Source: Triatoma infestans (Eukaryota > Arthropoda > Insecta > Hemiptera > Reduviidae). From it: DNA of 64,000 nucleotides. The notes under the pieces were generated by a model. The model did not search any database. It had not been told where the DNA came from and worked only from the letters and a program-made list of their open reading frames with translations. Each line of letters opens with the position of its first letter. The first letter of the stretch is position 1. A program made the translations under genes and the position numbers. Below, piece by piece: positions 22,828-33,713 of the stretch. Location of the stretch: the NCBI GenBank assembly GCA_011037195.1, contig JAAEAF010000212.1, positions 284,988-348,987 of the forward strand. The letters run 5' to 3'.

Positions 22828-23335
22828 AATCTGATGTGAAATACTCAAACAACTTTTAGTTTTATAACTGTACAGTTAGCTTTTCAAGTTTAAAGAACTT
22901 AATGGAACTTTTATCGAGAAAAATTCAAATAAGAAAATGAGAAATTCATCTGTTGAAGTCACACTTCCGATTTTCAACTTACTTTAAAACTTGGAACTCG
23001 AGTAAGATTTTTTTTTTACTCTTTTTTTCACATTGAAGTGTCATTTTAGCGGAATGTTTAATTTTAAAGTTTACAGCCCTACTCAAAAACGTAGAAAATT
23101 GTTGGTGCGATTTTGTTGGAGTAATTCGCGAAAAACTGGGGGAAGTTGTAAACCCGGAAATCTATGTCATAGTGGTGATGCCTAAACGGAAGTTTGAGCT
23201 TGCTGCAATTTTGAATTTTTGAGTAATTGTGTTCACAAACTCTCTCACACACAAATATACATACATACATACATACAAACACTCATAGGTACAGATAATT
23301 TTTTCTGAGAAAACTGATTTGATGAGCTTTTATGG
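22828..23335 (+). repeat. TCTGG-family element, divergent subfamily
   Basis: TCTGATGTGAAATACTCAAAC start, ACTGTACAGTTAGCTTTTCA, CACACTTCCGATTTTC, CATAGTGGTGATGCCTAAAC and a CATA/CA tract (23245-23283). The 3' end is lost where the LINE fragment begins. Confidence 0.75.
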
Positions 23336-23384
23336 GCAGAAGGATATCACTTTTCCTCTAAAAAATTATACTTTATTAATAGCT

Positions 23385-24060
23385 ACGTTCTTCTGCCTAT
23401 ACAAACCGGGTGTAGAACAAAAAAAAAATAAAAATCCAGAACCGGGTTTAACCCATCTAAGATTCGCCGCAGTCCGAACGAATCAGGCAATAACCTTAAA
23501 GGGAAATAGCTTAAGCTGTTCTCCCAGACATCCTGTTCCGACCAAAGATCCTAAACCTAATTTCCTCACAACCCAAGATTCTGACATAAGATGGATGGGT
23601 ATTTGCTCCTCTGTTCCACAGACTCTACAAAAGGGGGTCTGGCATGAGCCCCATTACGTAGAGGTGTCTCCTGAAGCCACAGTGCCGAGTAGGGAACCCA
23701 ATCAAATGCCTGAGAGTGATCCGTGAAAGATATTACAATAGCATCTGCCGACAACCCACTGTGCTTATCCGTAGGGATGATGAATGCTGTGAAGCTTGAT
23801 AGACATGTGCCTGAAGACATACCAACAGCAGGCTCGGGACCAATGAAAGGGAGAAAGGTGCCTAATTTGGCAAACCTCTCCACCTCCTTATTCCCACAAA
23901 TCCCCGTTTGACGCGATATCCAGCCTAGAAGTACTTCCTTCAAGGAAGAAAGCTCTTTCAGCCTTTTAGAACATTCTAGTGCCATCCTGGATGTGAATCA
24001 CACATGAACTCAGCGTTTTCAACGCAGCTTGACTCTCCGAGCAGATACAAACCTTTTAAG
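23385..24060 (-). pseudogene. RNase H-bearing LINE 3' fragment
   Basis: A minus-strand frame (23985 to 23566) contains ALECSKRLKELSSLKEVLL and then NKEVERFAKLGTFLPFIGPE, the C-terminal half of an RNase H domain plus the downstream linker. Further 5' the strand holds a CICSESQAALKTL-like stretch. The 3'UTR with a CCGGTTTG-like tail is at the left end. Same family as 31576-32715. Confidence 0.82.
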
Positions 24061-24795
24061 ATATTGTTTCATACCCTCTCGTCCAAAATGCAATTGAAAG
24101 CAACTAAATATTCAGTAAAATGTCGAAAGTTGAAAAGTTTTCTCCGACATATTAGTTTAGTTTATAAATCTATATAACACTTGAGTGTTTATTAATAGTA
24201 TAGAAATTATTGTAGGCGCATTATAGAATTATTGAATGTATAAGCGTTTAATTATAAAGGTTAATTAATGGTAGGTTCGTTAAACTGCATTAAATAGATA
24301 TTAATAGTTCAATTATTAATTCGAACATTTCAATCGATTTGTAATATTGTTTACATTTGCATAAATTTACTATAATTTCCCAACCAATATTATTTGAATA
24401 TTACAATATTCAAATTATTGATTATTATAATTGAGTAATATGATCCAATTCATTAGATTTAGAAATACGAATACTGCATACTAATTGTTTGGGAGTTTTA
24501 AATAAAAACTATAAATTTATTAAAAATTACAAAATTAAAATTCTGTTAATAAACTCAACGAACTTCTCTTATAGCGAATGTCTTGATTTTAATTGGCAAA
24601 TGGACTTCAAACTTGGAAATTTTATTAAATATTGAATTGCCTTTAATATTACAAAAACGGAAGAGAACCTAAATTTTAATAAAGTGACACTTTAAAGGAA
24701 GAGAAGCAATGACGTTCCAGTTTCTCTCGGAAATTCTGAAATCAATTTCCTGGGAAACAATTTGTAACAAAAGTGGAAACTAGTTGGTGTCTTTT
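24061..24795. other. No gene; very AT-rich
   Basis: ATAT-rich DNA with weak TCTGG-like scraps after 24590. No frame. Confidence 0.5.
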
Positions 24796-25262
24796 GAAGA
24801 AAATTGTGGAAAACATTCTTACGATTTCCTCTTACTGCAACTAACACAATTTAAACCCACAAATTTCCTTAACAAAAATGTGATAGGGATTATACATATG
24901 TAACCATAATGGAGAATGTGGGCAGAGCGCTCTCTGTCTCAACAAACTAATCTTGTAGCGGCAATTTCAATTTAAACTTTCCCAGTCCTTCCTTAAAATA
25001 CAATTATTACAGCAAAATGTTTTAAACTAAAAATGATACGTCTGTGAACTTCATTTTCCAAGTTTCCAAAAAAAGGGTATTAACTGTTTTCCAGAAAATT
25101 TCTAAATACGCAAAAACCAAAAATACCAAAGTTTCATTTCGGTTAATCGATTCTCTTCAGATTTGTAATACTACTACGGCTTCTATATTATACAAGTGAT
25201 AGAATAGAACCATAAATATTACTGAAGAATCAATTTTCCACAAAAAGTGTCAAATTTAGAGA
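24796..25262 (+). repeat. TCTGG-family fragment
   Basis: ACGATTTCCTCTTACTGCAAC, CGGTTAATCGATTCTCTTCAG and GTGATAGAATAGAACCATAA in forward order; the mariner relic follows. Confidence 0.6.
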
Positions 25263-25324
25263 GGGGGATATGAGCTTGGAAAGTAACTTCGTCCAGGAAA
25301 ACCTCTCTCTTTAGATTCCGTACT

Positions 25325-26040
25325 TCTGGCCAAAGCTGTAGAGGTGGATCTTTGCGACAGCACCAGAAAACTTTCAAGTGAATTAGGCATGCCCCACTCA
25401 ACTATAAACCGCCATCCGTGAGCAGTTGCCATAGTTTCCAGAAGCTGCAAAAACATCTATATCAATTTACGCCCCAACAAGCCGCACGCCGAGTTGAAGT
25501 CCGAAAAAAACATTCTTCTACACCCGAGTGTTTTCGTTTTATCAAACGAATTATTACTTGCCATGAAAAGTGGGTTTATTTCGACAACGAACAAACAAAG
25601 CAATGAATTGGATCGAGCCAAACAGCTGTAGCATTCCCCGAAGAGAAAGATTTGAGAAAAAAGTGATAGTGTGCATGTTCTGGATCTATGATGGCGTCAA
25701 GACAAGACAAGACAACACAAGTATGCACACGCCACGTCAAACCTTCTCAGTAATGGAAGATTTAAATTTTGAGCTCCTAACTCATGCAGCTTACAGCTCA
25801 GGTTTGGCACGCTCTGATTACCATCCATTCCGCACTATGGCCCACTTTTTATATAGTAAACAATTTTACAAATATGGAGGAATGTTTGGTGTTTTTTGCC
25901 TGCAAAGATAGTTCCACTATCGGAAGGACATCGAATTGTTGGCACACAGATGAATTCAAGTTGTAGAAAATGATGTCCTTGTATTTCGAGATGTAAGATT
26001 GGTAAGTGAATAAAGAAGCCATTTTTTAAATTGGAAGGTG
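25325..26040 (+). pseudogene. Decayed mariner-family transposase
   Basis: Scattered frames match a mariner transposase in order: a helix-turn-helix-like DSTRKLSSELGMPHSTI (about 25350), QQAARRVEVRKKHSS, FIKRIITCHEKWVYFDNEQT (first Asp replaced by His), PRRERFEKKVIVCMFW, HTPRQTFSVMEDLNFELL, SSGLARSDYHPFRTMAHFL (about 25799-25855), FFACKDSSTIGR and FRDVRLVSE. Many stops and shifts interrupt it. I found no convincing terminal repeats. It is a different mariner lineage from the one at 44987. Confidence 0.75.
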
Positions 26041-26084
26041 AAAAATGCGAAGACTGTTTTTATTTACATCGTTATATATTACGT

Positions 26085-26332
26085 TTAAAGAAAATCTAAT
26101 GGTATTTCCGGTTTACAGATTTATTGTCAGGTCTCTTGGCGGAACAAACTAAATATTAAGTGTGAACTTTCTTCGATTTTCGCTTTTTGTGTTATGCGGA
26201 CCCCACACGCACACACACATACACAGACAAATTTCTAAAACCATTTTTTCGGACATCGGTACTTCAAAACGTCTATTTCCGGTGAAACTCGAAAATTTGA
26301 CAGCATACTAGAAGTAAGAGAAAGTAAAAATG
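26085..26332 (+). repeat. TCTGG-family 3' end
   Basis: TTTCCGGTTTACAGATTTAT, ACACGCACACACACATACAC, GGTACTTCAAAACGTCTATT, TTTCCGGTGAAACTCGAAAA and AGTAAGAGAAAGTAAAAATG at the end. Confidence 0.85.
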
Positions 26333-26980
26333 AAAGAAGAAATAAAGAATGGAAAAGTAATTTGTTTAAATGAAGTTTTAACGAATTGTGTAAGCGAATT
26401 TCTATTTAGCAATGCAATGAACTCTCGCGCAATACGTCTTTCAAATACAACTTCTAAAAACTGTTCTATTTCCATGCTTACCATATAAAATTAATCATCA
26501 TACTCTGTTGAATAATAATGTTAAGTTAGAAACTTTACAACTACACTCAATAATGTTCACATTTCTAATCAGTTACAAGTGTTTTACAACTACATGGAGG
26601 AGACGGATTTCATCTTGTGTACGAGGCAGACAGAACTAATAACATACCTAACAAGTAATCCGCTCCCCTCTTTGCAAATATTAATGTTAAAGCCAAGATA
26701 ACAAGAGTTTTCACTCTCTCTCTCTCTCTGAAGTAATGGTAGTGTATAAACATCGGCTTTCTCAAGGCGAAGAATAAATTTCATTGGTTTGTGTCAGCCT
26801 AGGGAGAGAAGTGAAATTATGAAGTAATATATATTTACGTGTATACACAGAGATTTCAAGTGGCAAGTGATATGAATAAGCTTCTTGTTTGTGTAGTTTT
26901 GATTTAACTTTTAACTGATTATTTCCTCTTATTCCCAGCATATACCATAGTCGAGTATATTTATTAAATTATTTCAAAAG
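26333..26980. other. No gene
   Basis: AT-rich; short (CT)n at 26714-26729. Nothing else recognised. Confidence 0.5.
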
Positions 26981-26982
26981 AA

Positions 26983-28280
26983 TATGTTGTGAAACACTCA
27001 CACAATTTTCTCTTATGGCGGTTATATGTTTAAATACTAAATATTGAGAACCCCATGGTAGAAAAATGTTTTTCAACTAGTCTGTGTGTAAAGAAAAACG
27101 AAAACTCGTGGAAGCGCTGAATATTGGCATTCCCTTTAGGTACTATCACCACATTAAACAGAAAGATTTCGGACAAACTCCATCAATCAGAAGTGCCACT
27201 TTACTGAATTTTTTTTTTTTCAATTTTTCGTGATTCTCTCGAGAACGGTTCCAACGATTTCCTTGAAACTACGTATACTATCTACACACATCTATCACTT
27301 TTATTTGAAACAGTTTCCTCGGGAAAAGCTCATATTTTGGGGAGTCGCAGGGGGGGGCAGCTTTATGCTTTCCTCTAAAGCAGTGCTCGGCAACCTTTTC
27401 TTGACCACAGCCCAACAAAGTTCGTCCCCAAATTTCGCGGCACACCAAAAGTAAAAAATTTGTATATATACAAAATAGAATGCATAAATATTATATAATT
27501 ATGTTTGATACATATGCATGCATAACTTAGGAACTATACTTTATAACATAATGTAAAGAAAACATTGTGAGGGTAATTAATGTGAACTTGAGCTTGTTTC
27601 AAGAACACATATGTTTTGTATTCAGCTGGACATTTGAAAGTGCAACCCAAAGTTCTTGGTCGAGACGTTTAAGCGCGACGCTTATCATTATTAATTAACA
27701 TTAGAGTTAAAAAACTTGGTTCACATAAATTGTCATAGAAAATGGGAGTAGAATTGAAATAGCATGGTCTAAAGCGTAATCCTTTCCTAACCGAAATCCA
27801 GAAATCATCCTGTGAAGCTTCGGCAAAGCGTCCTGTCGTTACTCAATTCAATAAATTCCTCTCGAATTTGCAGAGAAAGTGCATATCTACAGAATTTATA
27901 GCATTCGTTGTAAAAGGATTTCGAATCCAATCGTATTGCTTCGTATTAATTGAATACAAATAGTGATATAATTTATTCACCAATTTTGGTGTTATTTTTA
28001 TTGGTATTATTTATTTATTATGCACATGCAGAGCGCGCAGGTCTGCCAGGCACTGCCCTGTATTGTACATATTATTATCTTTGGCACACCGGTTGCCGAG
28101 CAAAATTACCACTTCAGTACAATATATGGTTGTTACCAGCTACATAATGTTAATAAATTTTCAAATTTGAAGAAAACCATTCAACCGGTTATTCCGAATT
28201 TTTTATTATTACTATGCAAAATATTAAATTCAACTATGAAAAATTCAATTAAAAATATTTTAAGAAATTTGTAAGCATGT
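26983..28280 (-). repeat. TCTGG-family copies split by hAT-like element
   Basis: A forward 5' end (TTGTGAAACACTCACACAATT, 26989) is fused to a reverse body (27080-27380 with ATCAATCAGAAGTGCCACTT and TTTATGCTTTCCTCTAAAG). The reverse body resumes at 28104 with ACCACTTCAGTACAATATAT after the hAT-like insertion. Confidence 0.72.
27381..28103. mobile_element. Non-autonomous hAT-like element
   Basis: Begins CAGTGCTCGGCAACC and ends with the inverted GGTTGCCGAGCA; both ends carry CGGCACACC/GGCACACC next to the terminal repeat, a pattern common in hAT elements of animals. The right end lacks the last few bases of the terminal repeat and most of the 8-bp target duplication (left side CTCTAAAG; right side only AAAT). 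No coding region inside its 720 bp. It interrupts a reverse TCTGG copy. Confidence 0.72.
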
Positions 28281-28779
28281 TTACGTGAGTTTATTCTATG
28301 TATCTATGTTTTCAAGTAGTAACTACAAACTACTTAATCCCCACAAATTATGACAGCTATGCACTGCTACTGGGACCACAGCATTACAACAAATGATTCA
28401 ATGGATAATTTTTTTTCTTTTGTATTTATTAATATTAGCCTACAAAAATTACAATTTTTATTTTATAATAGTTTTCTGAAACGGTTTTTAAAAAAAGTGT
28501 TTACACAGACCGATCAAATATTAATAACAGAGAACAGATGTTTAATTCTTTTTGAACTGTGCCGACCGCACCCTGATAAAGTACAAAAAAGAAGCCTCCC
28601 ATTTCGAATAAAGTGGTAAATGTTTTTATATTAATGTCGGTTTGTTTGAAATACAGTCGGTCTAAAGGTTTTTAAGTGCTTGTATATTTCCACAAATGAA
28701 AAGTACAAAATAAGATTTCATTTTTAAAAAATAATTTTTGCATTAAAACCAGTTTTCATATTTAACATAGTTTAGTAAA
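28281..28779. other. No gene
   Basis: AT-rich; no repeat or coding frame recognised. Confidence 0.5.
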
Positions 28780-28905
28780 AAAAAATCGGTTTTTTAAAAT
28801 GAAACTCTCCTACACTCAACAGATCGTTCGCTAAAAACATTTTTTTTTTTACCCTAGAAACGCCAAAACATGTATTTCCGGTGAAAACACAATTGAAATA
28901 GAAAA
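28780..28905 (+). repeat. TCTGG-family 3' fragment
   Basis: GATCGTTCGCTAAAAACATT, GTATTTCCGGTGAAAACACA; terminal hairpin absent. Confidence 0.7.
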
Positions 28906-29320
28906 GATTGATGAAGAATTCTGATTTCTGTTGAATCATGACGATGAAACCTGTATAAAAGGAATGAGAAGGAAGAAGGGCCGACAAGCAAGGAAAAAGG
29001 AAAAGAACGATAAGCCTCATAATAAGAAGGGAAGAAGTATTGAGAACGTGAAACAGGGGAAACAAAAGAGTATACAGGCATATCCTGGGAAACCATACAA
29101 CACGTCCTGTAGAATTCCCCCTTGGGAATCTCTGCCGATTGTTCTCTCTCTTTCCTTCCCATATATAGACAATGATTGGCCAGAGAATGTTTCTTGCATT
29201 ATAAATAAAACCTTAAAAAAAAGAACATTTTTTCCCCATTTTCTTTTTATCTAGTTCTAATAGATATTATTACATTTAAAATGCAATTTTAACTTTCTTT
29301 TACAACCGGGTGAGAGGAAG
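28906..29320. other. No supported gene
   Basis: An open frame of 107 codons (28931-29251) is lysine-rich in its first half and shows no recognised domain; low complexity explains it. Confidence 0.45.
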
Positions 29321-29324
29321 AGTG

Positions 29325-29445
29325 GCGGTGTTATCAAATTTTCAACTCTAGTTTTGAGGTTCCCTGAGTACGAAAAAGTGGTGGTTTATAGAAATTGGTA
29401 TGAAAGGTCTGTGTGTTTTTTTCTTGAACAAAATATGAAAAAATT
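29325..29445 (-). repeat. TCTGG-family end fragment
   Basis: GTTTTGAGGTTCCCTGAGTA and CGAAAAAGTGGTGGTTTATA in reverse orientation. Confidence 0.65.
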
Positions 29446-29476
29446 AATTAAATTAATTAAGCTAAAACCTTTAATA

Positions 29477-29628
29477 GATTGTTGTGTCGCTGACTGGCGT
29501 GGAAGACTGTTCTTCTTAGGTCTAGCTCCCTTGTGTATATGTAGAATTTCTTTCCCGAGTATGGCCTAGGTAGCGAGTAACCAGGTTCTTCGGATCCTCA
29601 CGGAACTTAATGATTCGGATCCCATTAC
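29477..29628 (+). repeat. Dispersed repeat 2, direct copy a
   Basis: Shares AGGTCTAGCTCCC, GGCCTAGGTAGCGAGTAAC, GGTTCTTCGGATCCTCACGG and TTAATGATTCG with 30057-30210; the two are about 150 bp each, direct, 430 bp apart. Confidence 0.85.
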
Positions 29629-29715
29629 AGCTTTAAGTCTATCAACCAGCTTATTGCTTTCCCCCCTCCCCTATCGCACGTTTACAAAGAAAAGCACGAT
29701 AATATACATGAAATA

Positions 29716-29776
29716 TTCTTTACTTTTTTTTACGCCCAGAAAAAGGAAGTATTTACAATTGTGTCAAATTTTCTAT
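29716..29776 (-). repeat. TCTGG-family end scrap
   Basis: TTTACGCCCAGAAAAAGGAAG and TTACAATTGTGTCAAATTTTC match the start of reverse copies; it stops where dispersed repeat 2 starts. Confidence 0.6.
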
Positions 29777-29789
29777 AATGGATGTGAGA

Positions 29790-30225
29790 AGGAGAGAATT
29801 AGAGAGAGAGAGATAGATTTAGGATGTTAAGAAATAAACTGGCAGATGTGCTGAACACTGTAAAATGAATAGGAAACACAAACTGCAAGGACTTTATACT
29901 GTTAACGGAAGTTAGAGTGACTAATAAAAGATTGCGACAGAATAATAAAGCGGGAATGAGAGAGAGACAGACTGGCTGAGTAATTAGAAAATAGTAAGGG
30001 GGGCCAACGCACTGCGACCTTGATCAGGTCTATTGTGCTAAATTAGAAAATAAGTAGATTGTTGTTTGCTACTGGTGTGGAAAACTGTCTTTTTCAGGTC
30101 TAGCTCCCCTATATACATATATATAGAATCTCCCTCCTTAGTCTGGCCTAGGTAGCGAGTAACAAGGTTCTTCGGATCCTCACGGATCTTAATGATTCGA
30201 ATTCCATTATATCATCCCCTCTCCT
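29790..30225 (+). repeat. Dispersed repeat 2, copy b, possible LTR
   Basis: GCTGAACACTGTAAAATGAATA, CAAGGACTTTATACTGTTAAC and, downstream, TATATACATATATATAGAATC (TATA-like) and GGCCTAGGTAGCGAGTAAC. Related copies at 30480-30850, 54935-55110 and 63650-64000. The order (purine-rich leader, GAACACTGTA, TATA-like, CTCCC...AGTCTGG) could be an LTR, but no TG/CA ends or target duplication were found. Confidence 0.6.
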
Positions 30226-30229
30226 GAAG

Positions 30230-30253
30230 AAATTTTTCACATGTGAAAAATTT
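30230..30253. repeat. 24-bp perfect palindrome
   Basis: AAATTTTTCACA followed at once by TGTGAAAAATTT. It lies at the end of dispersed repeat 2 copy b. Confidence 0.95.
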
Positions 30254-30430
30254 GAGCGTGCTGCTGGCTGATGTATGTTTGTAGTTATCAGTTTTCTTGT
30301 TGGAGTTAGCGAAGTTGTTGAAAAACTAGCTGATATTGCAGAAAGCTAGTGCATGATATATTAGTGCTAGCTAACGATGCAGAAGCTAGCGATGATGATG
30401 TCTTATTATGTCTGTCACAGAGAAGGGAGG

Positions 30431-30432
<2 letters not shown>

Positions 30433-30486
<54 letters not shown>
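30433..30486. repeat. (GT)n followed by (GA)n
   Basis: About 20 GT units pass directly into GAGAGAGAGAGA. Confidence 0.95.
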
Positions 30487-30487
<1 letters not shown>

Positions 30488-30850
30488 AGAATTATTTTTA
30501 AAATTTTTCTAGTCCTTGGCAGTACTTTGAAAATAGTGTACATAATGGGTTTGTGAAGGAGAGAAAATGATTTGGTTTAGATGAACAAACTAAAAATGAA
30601 GTTGAACACTGTATAATATAAAAGCAACACTGACTGCCTGGGCTATACACTAAAATATATAGAATGGTAGTGCAAGGTAAAGAGAAAGGTTGATGACGCT
30701 TTGTGACTGCTGTATGAACTCTGCTGTAAGACTCCCTGAATACTCTCCCGTCGCTGTATTTAAACAGTTTCTCCCACTCTAGTCTGGTCAAAATTAGTAG
30801 TGAGACTATCTCTCTCTCTCTCTCTCTCTGCTATGGATCCCTCTCTTTGG
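30487..30850 (+). repeat. Dispersed repeat 2, copy c
   Basis: TTGAACACTGTATAATATAA, GGTAAAGAGAAAGGTTGATG, CTGTATTTAAACAGTTTCTC and CCACTCTAGTCTGG recur at 63740-63915. A (CT)n tract follows (30811-30830). Confidence 0.8.
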
Positions 30851-30984
30851 ATCATATATATATATATTACATTTTCTACCACTTCTGTAATTATAGATCT
30901 GCATTAGACCATCAGAGAGGGTTTAATTGCATTAATAAGGAGTTGGAGTTTGTTTCTTGTATAAAACGCTGGGATGGTAGATCG

Positions 30985-31575
30985 CTTTGTGAATAACTAC
31001 GTTTACTCCTTTACTATGCGTACATACATAAATACCTATTACTTTTATTTGAAACATGTTTCCGGCAAGATTGTTAATTTTTTTGGGCGGGTTTCTGGGG
31101 TGACAGTAGAGAGCGTTAAGCTTCTCTCTAAACCATTTCAATACTGTATGGTTCATACTAATACATAGAAGCATTGCTAGAATTCCAAATTTGATGAAAA
31201 TCAGTTAACATGATAGGTTTTTAAGTTTGTTTTTTTTTTGGAATTTTCTCCTAAACGATTATAAAGATTTCCTTTAAACTCGGAACGCTAAATGCACAGG
31301 TATAAACATATCTCATTTATTTGGAACATTTTCCGAAGAAAAAAAAAAAATTTATGAAGTTCTGCGGATATTATGGCGTTAAATTTCAAATATTATGTTG
31401 GGATGATTAAATGTTATATGGTGCTCTCCCTTCTGGACTACAGTGTAATCTAGGAGGGATTGATACCTATCAGGGCTAGCTAGTTGTTCTCAGGACAAAT
31501 ATATAAAATTTTAAGTTGAAAAAAAAAATTATTTTATATTACATTATATTTATTAACTGCAGTAAGAGGAAGTGG
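30985..31575 (-). repeat. TCTGG-family copy interrupted by LINE
   Basis: TTACTTTTATTTGAAACATG, GAAGCATTGCTAGAATTCCA, TCTGGACTACAGTGTAATC and ACTGCAGTAAGAGGAAGT, where the LINE begins. Its last bases resume at 32716. Confidence 0.75.
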
Positions 31576-32715
31576 AAGGGTAAGCGACATGGCCACTCTA
31601 CCATTCATCGCGAGATGCTTTTGAAGGTTCCTGTTACAGGTTTTTCCCTCTGATAGAATGTTGAAGACTTTTGTTTTCGAGCATTCTTACAGTGTCAGGT
31701 TACCCTCTAGGCAAGATTGGTCAAGATTGGGTCCGTCGGCATGATACCTGATAATTACTTCCTGTGTTACATGCACGGTTCCAGAATGGATGGTAGGTCT
31801 GGAGCTGCGGTCTATTTTGAGACCGGAGATCATTTGACAGTATCTCTTGGTGAATGGACCACGGTCTTCCAGACTGAGGTTTATGCTATTCTGTGTTGTG
31901 TTTTGGATGAGAGGGTACGTAACACTAACTTAAAAGGTGTTTGTATCTGCTCGGACAGCCAGGATGCGTTGAAGGCGCTGAGTTCATGCGTCTTCACTTC
32001 CAGGTTGGTGTTAGAATGTTCAAAAAGACTGAAGAGCTTTCTTCTCTGAAGGATGTGCTTCTAGTATTGGTGCCAGGTTACATGGTAATTTTTGGAAATG
32101 AGCAGGTGGATAGGTTTGCCAAATTAGGCGCCTCTCTTCCTTTCATTGGTCCCGAGCCTGCTGTTGGCGTGTCTTCTGGCACATGTCTGTCAGGCTTCCA
32201 GACATGGACAGCTTCACAGCATTCATCCTTATGGATGAACTCAGTTGGTTTTCGGCAGTCCAAAATGCTCATCGGGGGTCCGGACAAGGCCATTAGTGAG
32301 ACGTTGCTGAGTTTTTCACGGAGCGCTCTCAGGCATCTGGTGGGATCTCTTACTGGACATTGTGGTTTAAGGAGACATCTCTACATAATGGGGCTCATGC
32401 CGGATCCATTTTGTAGAGTCTATGAGACAGAGGAGGAAACACCCATCCATCTTATGACTGATTGCTTGGGTTAAGAGGAAATTAGGTTCAGGACCTTTGG
32501 TCGGAATAGGATGTCTGTGGAAGAGCTTAGGCTATTTCCGCTTAAGGTTAGTGTCCGTTTTATTCGGACTGCGGTGAATCTTAGATGGATTAGATTCGGG
32601 TCTGGATTTTTGGTATAGACCCGGCTTGTTGTTGTTTTTCTTGGGGTAGCTGTATGGGCCCAGTGAGGCTTTGGGTAGCGTAGGGTTTCCCTCCCCATAG
32701 ACAAATAATAATAAT
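31576..32715 (+). pseudogene. RNase H-bearing LINE fragment, longest copy
   Basis: Best copy of an RNase H-bearing LINE family (R1/I/LOA-like group). The frame at 31717-32049 shows HGSRMDGRSGAAVYF (the usual TDGS with T-D lost), FQTEVYAIL with the catalytic Glu, and ICSDSQDALKAL with an Asp. After a frameshift near 32000, 31941-32474 shows VPGYMVIFGNEQVDRFAKLG, then FIGPEPAVG, KMLIGGPDKA, LVGSLTGHCGLRRHL and a C-terminal knuckle-like CRVYETEEETPIHLMTDCLG in which the usual second Cys is gone. A 3'UTR ends in (AAT)n at 32701-32715. The flanks AAGAGGAAGT (about 31570) and AAGAGAAAGT (about 32714) look like a diverged target duplication. It lies in the end of a reverse TCTGG copy. Confidence 0.85.
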
Positions 32716-33394
32716 AATAAGAGAAAGTCATTGCGTATTTTCATAACAGATTTAAAAAAAAAAAAATATTTATCACAAAGTAAACCAGTTTTCTCCATTG
32801 TTATACAATTAAAAAAACACACACCTGTAGATAAACAAAAGATAAGAAAAGTTAAATGAAAAAATAAATACTGCCAAAATAGCCTATTATATTTCCTAAT
32901 GAAGTTGTTCCACAAAATAAAACTTATTTTTCTGTTCTTTATTCCTGTGAATAACGAAACTTATATCTCAGAATAATCCTACACCGGTTTTTTTTCCCTC
33001 CCCCTTGAGGATATAACGACCGCAATTTCATGGTTGAGTTAATAAGATGGCGGGCTGTTCTGTGGCCCCACTCCCGCCACCAGGATTACAAAATTATAAT
33101 TTATTTTGTTATATATATATAGTGCGCGAAAGGATGGAAGGTCTAGAGCAGTAGTATTTAGATAGAGACACATACATACATACAGACAGACAAAAACACA
33201 AGCGCAATAATAGTGGGGCTCTACATTTAGATCTTCTGTTTATCTTTTACATATAATATGAGAATATTATCTTTGCTTAGCCCGTAATATAAAACATATG
33301 TAAAATTAAATAATGATTAGAAATAGAAACAGCTGATATTTGACTCCACCTGCTTCATTATAAATACTGCAATGAAAAAAAAGGAATCTAGTGT
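32716..33394. other. No gene; mostly unassigned
   Basis: Opens with the AGAAAGT tail of the split TCTGG copy. A GC-richer patch at 33000-33080 (GGCGGGCTG...CCACTCCCGCCACC) is not coding by eye. ACATACATACATACAGACAG at 33170. Confidence 0.5.
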
Positions 33395-33700
33395 GAAACA
33401 CTCACACGACTTTCTGTCTCTGCAGTTTACAGAATTATAATGGACAAATTTTCGGAGGGTTCTGGAGGAGTTGCTACTTTCCCCTCTATAAGTACTACTT
33501 CAGTGCAATATATTATATGGTTGAACCACTTATATAGTATTAATATTATATTGGAAGTATTGGTAGAATTCCAAATTTGAAGAAAATCTTTTAACCGGAA
33601 GTGCGATTTTACAGGATAAGATTTTGATTTTTGCTGAAATTTTATCCGCAACAGCAAGACTAATTTTATTTAAACTTGAATTGTTACAATGTACGATATA
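33389..33700. repeat. TCTGG-family chimera (forward 5' end on reverse body)
   Basis: Forward CTAGTGTGAAACACTCACAC and CGACTTTCTGTCTCTGCAG at 33389-33427 pass into reverse-orientation text (CTTTCCCCTCTATAAGTACT, then AACCGGAAGTGCGATTTTAC). Confidence 0.75.
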
Positions 33701-33713
33701 AACCTCTCATTTT

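Noticed and set aside
28931..29254. Lysine-rich 107-codon frame
   Set aside because: Low-complexity composition and an overlapping antisense frame; no domain or splice context.
29540..29600. tRNA-derived SINE promoter (box A/box B like TGGCCTAGGTAG and GGTTCTTCGGATCC)
   Set aside because: Spacing is too short and box B does not match well; no tRNA fold found.
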